From Sulfurimonas sp. (lineage in GTDB: Bacteria > Campylobacterota > Campylobacteria > Campylobacterales > Sulfurimonadaceae), in contig JAIOSY010000076.1 of the NCBI GenBank assembly GCA_021107375.1, forward strand, positions 1 to 5,773: a stretch of 5,773 bases of DNA, written 5' to 3'. The notes beneath the pieces are model-generated. The model was not told the origin of the DNA and made no database searches. It was given only the letters and a program-made list of their open reading frames with translations. Every line of letters begins with the position of its first letter. The stretch's first letter is position 1. This document shows positions 1-5,773 of this stretch, piece after piece. Position numbers and translations under genes: made by a program.

Positions 1-615
1 AATAAGTTTTAATTTTTTTGCATATTTTTTATTGTTAGTTAAAACTGCTCCACCTTCACCTGTTGTAATAGATTTAATGGCATGAAAACTAAAAATTGTC
101 ATATCAGAAAAAGAACCAATTTTTTTAGTATTAATACTAGAACCTAAGGCATGTGCAGCATCTTCTATCACTAGTAGATTATATTTTTTAGCAATTTTAT
201 GGATTTTTTTAATGGCAACTGGTTTACCCGCGAAATGAATAGGCACTATAGCTTTTGTTTTTGATGTGATAAGCTTTTCTATCGATTTTTCATCAATATT
301 CCCATCATTTTTTACATCGCACCAGATGGGTTTTGCACCAATTTGTATCATCATATTTGAAGTTGCTACAAAACTTATTGGGCTAGTTATAATTTCATCA
401 TTTTTTTTAATTCCACATGCCAAGTATGCAGCATAAAGTGCTGAGGTTGCAGAGTTAAATGTTATGGCATATTTTGCCATAGTATATTTACATAAAGCTT
501 TTTCAAACTCTTTAACTTTTTTACCTTGAGTTAAGTGTGAACTTTTTAAAACTTCTACTACTCCATCAATATCATCATTCTCAATAAATTGAGTAGAATA
601 GTTGAGTGTTGGCAT
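1..615 (-). CDS. pseC: UDP-4-amino-4,6-dideoxy-N-acetyl-beta-L-altrosamine transaminase PseC (N-terminal 205 residues, cut by window edge)
   Basis: A PLP-dependent sugar aminotransferase of the DegT/DnrJ/EryC1/StrS family, cytoplasmic. In pseudaminic acid synthesis it aminates C4 of the 4-keto sugar made by PseB, with glutamate as amino donor. I translated the minus strand from the ATG at 615-613; the frame is open for 205 codons to the window edge, about half the usual length near 380. Visible landmarks: HLTQG at about 27-31, the NSATSAL cofactor-phosphate loop at about 54-60, EDAAHALGS at 151-159 with Asp152 placed to bind the PLP ring nitrogen, and FHAIKSITTGEGG at 177-189 with Lys181 as the Schiff-base lysine. 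The last motif is typical of PseC. The ATG directly follows the pseB stop with no gap and only a weak GAG upstream, so translation is probably coupled. Several A7-A8 tracts lie in the reading frame. The specific PseC call rests on the motif plus the adjacent pseB; other members of this family make related amino sugars. Confidence 0.9.
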   Translation of the reverse strand, partial: MPTLNYSTQFIENDDIDGVVEVLKSSHLTQGKKVKEFEKALCKYTMAKYAITFNSATSALYAAYLACGIKKNDEIITSPISFVATSNMMIQIGAKPIWCDVKNDGNIDEKSIEKLITSKTKAIVPIHFAGKPVAIKKIHKIAKKYNLLVIEDAAHALGSSINTKKIGSFSDMTIFSFHAIKSITTGEGGAVLTNNKKYAKKLKLI

Positions 616-3023
<2,408 letters not shown>

Positions 3024-3029
3024 AATAAA

Positions 3030-3035
3030 TCCTTT
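3030..3035 (-). promoter_or_regulatory. Ribosome binding site of fliD
   Basis: On the minus strand the sequence reads AAAGGA followed by six bases and the fliD ATG. This is a good Shine-Dalgarno match and fixes the fliD start. It directly adjoins one arm of the inverted repeat at 3036-3058. Confidence 0.85.
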
Positions 3036-3058
3036 ATAGTGTAAAAGTATAACACTAT
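3036..3058. repeat. Inverted repeat between the fliD promoter and its ribosome binding site
   Basis: ATAGTGT (3036-3042), nine bases, then ACACTAT (3052-3058): seven perfectly paired positions. The right arm touches the last base of the proposed fliD -10 box and the left arm touches the Shine-Dalgarno. The predicted fliD transcription start (about 3050) falls inside the repeat, so an RNA hairpin would not form fully from that start; a protein-binding operator is the likelier role. In AT-rich DNA a repeat of this size can arise by chance. Confidence 0.4.
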
Positions 3059-3083
3059 TATCGACAATAAAGCAATATTCTTA
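3058..3083 (-). promoter_or_regulatory. Putative sigma28 (FliA) promoter for fliD-pseB-pseC
   Basis: On the minus strand TAAG (3083-3080) is followed by 16 bases and CGATAA (3063-3058). The sigma28 pattern is TAAA, about 17 bases, then CGATAA or CGATAT. The -10 is a full match; the -35 differs in one base and the spacing is one short. The transcription start would lie near 3050, giving a leader of about 27 bases. No GG-N10-GC element of a sigma54 promoter is apparent here. If right, pseB and pseC would be expressed with late flagellar genes. Confidence 0.55.
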
Positions 3084-3099
3084 AATTTAAAAATAGCTA

Positions 3100-3126
3100 T
3101 AAAGAAAATTAATTTCATGTCGATAT
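3100..3126 (+). promoter_or_regulatory. Putative sigma28 (FliA) promoter for fliS
   Basis: TAAAG begins at 3100 and CGATAT occupies 3121-3126, with 17 bases between TAAA and CGATAT. This is the exact spacing and near-consensus sequence of flagellar sigma28 promoters. The transcription start would be near 3133, which gives fliS a leader of about 40 bases and makes the upstream in-frame ATG at 3134 unusable for lack of a leader Shine-Dalgarno. The promoter is back-to-back with the proposed fliD promoter; only 16 bases separate the two -35 elements. Confidence 0.7.
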
Positions 3127-3160
3127 AGCTACAATGAAATTAATAAATAGCAACGACAAA

Positions 3161-3165
3161 AAGGA
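3161..3165 (+). promoter_or_regulatory. Ribosome binding site that sets the fliS start
   Basis: AAGGA at 3161-3165, inside an A-rich run, lies seven bases before the ATG at 3173. No comparable site precedes the in-frame ATG at 3134. This, with the family N-terminus, decides the start in favour of 3173. Confidence 0.85.
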
Positions 3166-3172
3166 ATCTAAA

Positions 3173-3547
3173 ATGTATGGTAATCTAGCTCATAATATAT
3201 ATGCACAAAATAATGTTGGGATTGAATCTCCTGCTAAGTTGATTGAGATGCTTTATGAAGGGATTCTTCGTTTTAATGCTCAAGCAAAGAAAGCTTTAAA
3301 AGATGGGGATATAGAAAAAAGAATATATTGGACTAATCGTTCTATCGCTATTATCACTGAACTTATCACTACTCTTGATATGTCACAGGGAGATGTATCT
3401 GAGTATTTATCTGGTTTATATAATTATGAGATACAACTTTTATCTTCTGTTGGTTTTGGAAATGGTGAAGAGAAACTAACTGAAGCAAGTAATGTATTTA
3501 GAACTCTTTTAGAAGCGTGGAGAGAAGCAAATGATGTGGCTAAATAA
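3173..3547 (+). CDS. fliS: Flagellar export chaperone FliS
   Basis: FliS is a small cytoplasmic four-helix chaperone that binds the C-terminal end of flagellin, prevents early polymerisation and delivers it to the export gate. From the ATG at 3173 the protein has 124 residues, normal for the family. Seen: an N-terminal NIYAQNNVGIESPAKLIEMLYEGILRF-type block (about 8-34), of which VGIESPAKLIEMLYEG is the family signature; a GDIEKRIYWTNR segment at 45-56; a long helix around TELITTLDM; GLYNYEIQLL at 81-90; and the C-terminal LLEAWRE at 112-118, also typical. A longer version starting at 3134 would add 13 residues of Lys/Asn/Ser-rich sequence foreign to the family and lacks a ribosome site. It is led by a strong sigma28-like promoter and overlaps the next gene by 17 bases, implying co-translation. 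Confidence 0.96.
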   Translation: MYGNLAHNIYAQNNVGIESPAKLIEMLYEGILRFNAQAKKALKDGDIEKRIYWTNRSIAIITELITTLDMSQGDVSEYLSGLYNYEIQLLSSVGFGNGEEKLTEASNVFRTLLEAWREANDVAK

Positions 3548-3788
3548 GTTACAGATTGCAATAGTAGAAAAAAATACAGATTTACTAGATATTCTTTTAG
3601 ATGATTTACCAGAGTTTAGAGATGTTGACGAGATGCAAAAGGCTTCTTATTTATTAAGAGAAGCTTCTATCCTTTTACATACACTCAGAGATGATACTTC
3701 TCATCAAATGAGTCAGATACAAAAAAATTTAAATTTTTTGAATTCAACACAAGCTCCAACTGTATCTAAGCTAGATATAAAATCATAA
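3531..3788 (+). CDS. Small helical protein downstream of fliS, candidate FliT-like flagellar chaperone
   Basis: An 85-residue, acidic, helix-rich cytoplasmic protein with no signal peptide or membrane segment. Runs such as LLDILLDDLPEF (18-29) and ASYLLREASILLHTL (38-52) have the leucine spacing of amphipathic helices; the tail from about 72 looks disordered. It overlaps the end of fliS by 17 bases, and GGAGAG (3519-3524) lies six bases before the first of two consecutive ATGs (3531 and 3534), so either may be used. A small gene after fliS is common in flagellated bacteria and is often fliT, the chaperone for FliD. I do not recognise a firm FliT motif, so the function is inferred from size, helicity and position only; it could instead be a FliS helper of another family. 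Its last six bases overlap the stop of the convergent dehydrogenase gene. Confidence 0.8.
   Translation: MMWLNKLQIAIVEKNTDLLDILLDDLPEFRDVDEMQKASYLLREASILLHTLRDDTSHQMSQIQKNLNFLNSTQAPTVSKLDIKS
3720..3740. repeat. AT-only near-perfect palindrome within the end of the fliT-like gene
   Basis: C, seven A, TTTAAA, six T, G: symmetric except for one extra A. On the minus strand the element lies about 43 bases past the dehydrogenase stop and its trailing arm ends in seven T, so it could serve as a weak terminator for that gene. It is also protein-coding on the plus strand (Lys-Asn-Leu-Asn-Phe-Leu). The role is speculative, since such a stem has no G-C pair except at the base. Confidence 0.3.
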
Positions 3789-4478
3789 CTTCTTTTTAGA
3801 AATTCCAAAATTTAAACTTCTGATAGTATAGTCACTTACAACTGCACCTTTTCTCATTTTTAGTATATGCTCAACTGCATTTGCAATGTCATAACTTAGA
3901 AGTTTTTCATTCTCTTTTTGACTTGTTTCAAATCTAAGTTCATCATAAAAAGAACTCTCTGTCATATCTGGATTTATAGTAGTTATGCTTAGATTTGATT
4001 TTCTTGTTTCTTCAAAAAGTGAATCACTAAAAGCTTTTAGCCCTGACTTTGTAGCTGAATAAACTCCTGCAAATTTACTCGCTTTTATTGCTTCGATGGA
4101 AGTTATGTTTATGAGGTAGCCATCATTCTTTTTTAAATCACGAAGTAGGGCATTTGTTAGAAGCATGGGGGCCGTTAGATTTAAAAAAGTCATATCTGTT
4201 ATGGCATGTGGATTTAACTCTTCATGAGGTTCAAACTTCCCAAATCCTGCACAGTTTATCAGTATGCTTATATCTTCATTTTTTAGTTTTTCACATGCCA
4301 AGAGTGTTGAGGTTTCATCTGATAGGTCGGCTTTAAAAAAATTAAAGTTGGCATGTGAGATTGTATCATTGTCAACAGTTCTACTAACTCCAATAACTCC
4401 AAATCCTAAACTCAAAAGTCTTAAAGATATCTCTTTACCAATTCCACTACTTGCACCTGTTACTACTGCTGTTTGCAT
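3783..4478 (-). CDS. SDR family NAD(P)-dependent oxidoreductase
   Basis: A classical short-chain dehydrogenase/reductase of 231 residues, cytoplasmic, substrate unknown. Seen: the cofactor loop TGASSGIG at 7-14; SRT at 32-34 after the second strand, where Arg33 suggests NADP(H) rather than NAD(H); Asp51 in KADLSD; NCAG at 75-78; Asn100; NITS at 124-127 with catalytic Ser127; and YSATK at 140-144 with Tyr140 and Lys144. The complete Asn-Ser-Tyr-Lys set implies an active enzyme. The ATG is preceded by AGAGG with seven bases of spacing. The C-terminal substrate loop is short, and the protein ends in a basic SKKKL tail. It is convergent with the fliT-like gene (six-base overlap of stops) and divergent from the HAD gene, with 32 bases between their starts. 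It is probably not part of the flagellar set; family-level naming only. Confidence 0.9.
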   Translation of the reverse strand: MQTAVVTGASSGIGKEISLRLLSLGFGVIGVSRTVDNDTISHANFNFFKADLSDETSTLLACEKLKNEDISILINCAGFGKFEPHEELNPHAITDMTFLNLTAPMLLTNALLRDLKKNDGYLINITSIEAIKASKFAGVYSATKSGLKAFSDSLFEETRKSNLSITTINPDMTESSFYDELRFETSQKENEKLLSYDIANAVEHILKMRKGAVVSDYTIRSLNFGISKKKL

Positions 4479-4485
4479 CTTCTTA

Positions 4486-4490
4486 CCTCT
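4486..4490 (-). promoter_or_regulatory. Ribosome binding site of the SDR gene
   Basis: AGAGG on the minus strand lies seven bases before the ATG at 4478-4476. It supports this start. The promoter must lie within the 32-base gap or inside the start of the HAD gene, because no other space is available. Confidence 0.75.
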
Positions 4491-4498
4491 GTTTTAGC

Positions 4499-4504
4499 TA
4501 TAAT
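4499..4504 (+). promoter_or_regulatory. Perfect TATAAT -10 box just ahead of the HAD gene
   Basis: TATAAT ends six bases before the ATG at 4511. A sigma70 start seven bases past the -10 would fall on the A of that ATG, which predicts a leaderless mRNA. No good -35 hexamer is seen 17 bases upstream; vegetative promoters of Campylobacterota often lack one. The -35 region would lie within the start of the divergent SDR gene. Confidence 0.5.
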
Positions 4505-4510
4505 TTCATT

Positions 4511-5341
4511 ATGAAAAATATTTATATAACTGATTTAGACCATACATTTTTACGAAACGATTTATCTATAAGTGATTATACTAAAACTATTTGGAACTCT
4601 TTCTCAAATGACTCTGTTTTGAGTGTTGCAACTGCAAGAACTTATAAAAAAACAGCACAATTTTTAAAAGGTATTGAGGTAAATGCTCCGATGATTTTAC
4701 TTGATGGTGCTTTAATCGCCACAATGGATAAAAAAATCATAGATACAAAGTTTATAGGTAGAGACATCTCTGACATGATTATAGATGAGGGTTGGAAGTT
4801 TGGGATTTATCCTTTTGTGTTGGCTTTGGCTGATAGTAAAAACCTAAGTGAAGCTTTTTTGCATGACAAGGTTTTAAACAAGTATCAAAGAGAAGTTTTA
4901 ACTCGCTATACAAGTGATGATAATTTAAAAGAGTGTTCACGAATCAGAGCAATGGATGAAAACTTTAAAATCGTTTACATGGGTGAAGAGGAGTTACTAC
5001 GAGAACTTGCAGAGCATTTAGAAAATATTTTTGCTGATGATTTGAAGTATATTTTAGCTCCTGAGGCTTATGTTGGTTGCTATTTTTTAACAATCCTTCA
5101 TAAAGATGCAGATAAATCTCATGGTATAAAAAGTGTGAGTGAATATAGTGGGTTTGACTTAGAAAAACTAACTGTTTTTGGAGATAACTTTAACGATGTT
5201 GGGATGTTTGAGTTAGCTGGAATCTCAGTTGCAATGGCAAATGCTCAAGAGGGTGTAAAAGAGTTAGCTAAAATTGTTCTGCCTCATACAAATGATGAAG
5301 ATGGTGTAGCCAAATATTTAAAAGATTTAAAAAATGCATAG
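4511..5341 (+). CDS. Cof-type HAD-IIB family hydrolase (probable sugar-phosphate phosphatase)
   Basis: A HAD-superfamily phosphatase of 276 residues with a C2-type cap, typical of the Cof/YidA group that dephosphorylates sugar phosphates and similar metabolites in the cytoplasm using Mg2+. Seen: motif I DLDHTFL at 8-14 with nucleophile Asp8 and acid/base Asp10; motif II SVATART with Thr41; the cap roughly 65-185; motif III Lys202 in DADKSHGI; motif IV GDNFND at 224-229 with Asp225 and Asp229; then the family's GISVAMANA run at 237-245. The usual Gly of DxDGT is His11 here. I chose the ATG at 4511 because motif I must lie near the N-terminus. The in-frame ATG at 4451 would add 20 hydrophobic residues taken from the antisense of the SDR gene. 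There is no Shine-Dalgarno before 4511. It overlaps the transporter gene by eight bases, which hints at a shared substrate pathway. Confidence 0.92.
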   Translation: MKNIYITDLDHTFLRNDLSISDYTKTIWNSFSNDSVLSVATARTYKKTAQFLKGIEVNAPMILLDGALIATMDKKIIDTKFIGRDISDMIIDEGWKFGIYPFVLALADSKNLSEAFLHDKVLNKYQREVLTRYTSDDNLKECSRIRAMDENFKIVYMGEEELLRELAEHLENIFADDLKYILAPEAYVGCYFLTILHKDADKSHGIKSVSEYSGFDLEKLTVFGDNFNDVGMFELAGISVAMANAQEGVKELAKIVLPHTNDEDGVAKYLKDLKNA

Positions 5342-5773
5342 AAGAAATTCTCTTTTTCCAATGATAATTATAGGGATTTTATTTTTTATTTTTGGTTTTG
5401 TAACTTGGTTAAATGGCTCACTTATCCCTTTTTTAAAAGTAATTTGTGATTTAAATGAGTTTCAAGCACTTTTTGTGACTTTTGCTTTTTATATCGCCTA
5501 TACAGTTATGGCTCTTCCGATGGCTTATGTTTTGGAAAGAACAGGATATAAAAATGGGATGGCTATCGGACTTGGTGTGATGGTTGTTGGAAGTTTACTT
5601 TTTATTCCAGCTGCTCTAAATGCTAACTTTTTAATATTTTTAGTAGCTCTTTTTACTTTAGGAACGGGACTTACAATCCTTCAGACTGCTTCAAACCCTT
5701 ATGTAGTTTTAATCGGTCCACTAGAGAGTGCTGCAACAAGAATCTCCATAATGGGCTTAATCAACAAAAGTGC
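5334..5773 (+). CDS. FHS-family MFS sugar transporter, GluP/FucP-like (N-terminal 146 residues, cut by window edge)
   Basis: An inner-membrane proton- or cation-coupled sugar transporter of the fucose-galactose-glucose family within the major facilitator superfamily. The frame opens at ATG 5334, eight bases inside the end of the HAD gene, and stays open to the window edge; about a third of the usual 400 or more residues is present. Seen: a short basic N-terminus (MHRRN); membrane helix 1 about 9-31, with FFIFGFVTWLNGSLIPFLK at 17-35; helix 2 about 44-66; an ERTGYKNG loop at 68-75, in the place of the MFS cytoplasmic motif A; helix 3 about 76-94; helix 4 about 98-120, leading into LQTASNPYV at 116-124; and ESAATRISIMG at 131-141. 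These blocks are characteristic of GluP-like transporters. The sugar cannot be told from this part; glucose, galactose or fucose are known for the family. There is no strong ribosome site, so coupling with the HAD gene is likely. Confidence 0.9.
   Translation, partial: MHRRNSLFPMIIIGILFFIFGFVTWLNGSLIPFLKVICDLNEFQALFVTFAFYIAYTVMALPMAYVLERTGYKNGMAIGLGVMVVGSLLFIPAALNANFLIFLVALFTLGTGLTILQTASNPYVVLIGPLESAATRISIMGLINKS

Noticed and set aside
3134..3172. Upstream in-frame ATG that would lengthen FliS by 13 residues
   Set aside because: It coincides with the predicted transcription start, has no ribosome site, and adds sequence not typical of FliS. The AAGGA seven bases before 3173 is a far better start.
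3763..3777. TATCTA-AGC-TAGATA hairpin as a rho-independent terminator of the fliS operon
   Set aside because: The stem has only one G-C pair per arm and the nearest T-run starts about 15 bases later, so it lacks terminator form.
4154..4497. Two small plus-strand reading frames (4154-4336 and 4264-4497)
   Set aside because: Both lie wholly or mostly antisense to the SDR gene, whose full set of catalytic motifs shows that the minus strand is the coding one; neither has a ribosome site or family resemblance.
4451..4510. Possible 20-residue hydrophobic N-terminal extension of the HAD protein, resembling a signal peptide
   Set aside because: It is the antisense of the SDR start and its Shine-Dalgarno, the HAD motif I must sit near the N-terminus, and Cof-type HADs are cytoplasmic.
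5361..5363. Second in-frame ATG of the transporter as the start
   Set aside because: No ribosome site at proper distance, and it would remove the basic N-terminus before helix 1. The overlapping ATG at 5334 fits coupling with the HAD gene better, though this is not certain.

Overview
This AT-rich window looks like chromosome from a Campylobacterota (Epsilonproteobacteria) species, perhaps a free-living Sulfurimonas- or Arcobacter-like organism. The support is the FliS sequence (IESPAKLIEMLYEGILRF block), the pairing of flagellar genes with pseudaminic-acid genes, the tight gene packing and the sigma28-type promoters. The genus is an inference. I see no tRNA, rRNA, CRISPR array, transposase or integrase, and no gene-free stretch longer than about 150 bases.

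Left part (1-3023, minus strand): fliD (filament cap), then pseB and pseC, the first two steps of CMP-pseudaminic acid synthesis. The fliD stop overlaps the pseB start by one base (TAATG), and the pseB stop abuts the pseC ATG. pseC runs off the left edge. This makes a likely operon joining the filament cap to the sugar that decorates flagellins.

Centre (3024-3788): a 149-base divergent control region with a sigma28-like promoter in each direction, then fliS (flagellin export chaperone) and a small overlapping helical gene at the usual place of a FliT-like protein. Flagellar genes flank the region on both sides, so the two promoters would fire together under FliA.

Right part (3783-5773): a short-chain dehydrogenase/reductase on the minus strand whose stop overlaps that of the fliT-like gene. 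Then, divergently, come a Cof-type HAD phosphatase and an overlapping FHS-family (GluP/FucP-like) sugar transporter that runs off the right edge. The HAD gene has no Shine-Dalgarno, but a perfect TATAAT lies just ahead of its ATG, suggesting a leaderless mRNA. The HAD-transporter pair looks like a small sugar uptake and sugar-phosphate module.

Overall these are recognisable gene families in a compact arrangement. I did not find a convincing new multi-gene system. The points of most interest are the fliD-pseB-pseC coupling, the paired sigma28 promoters with their inverted repeat, and the apparent leaderless HAD gene.
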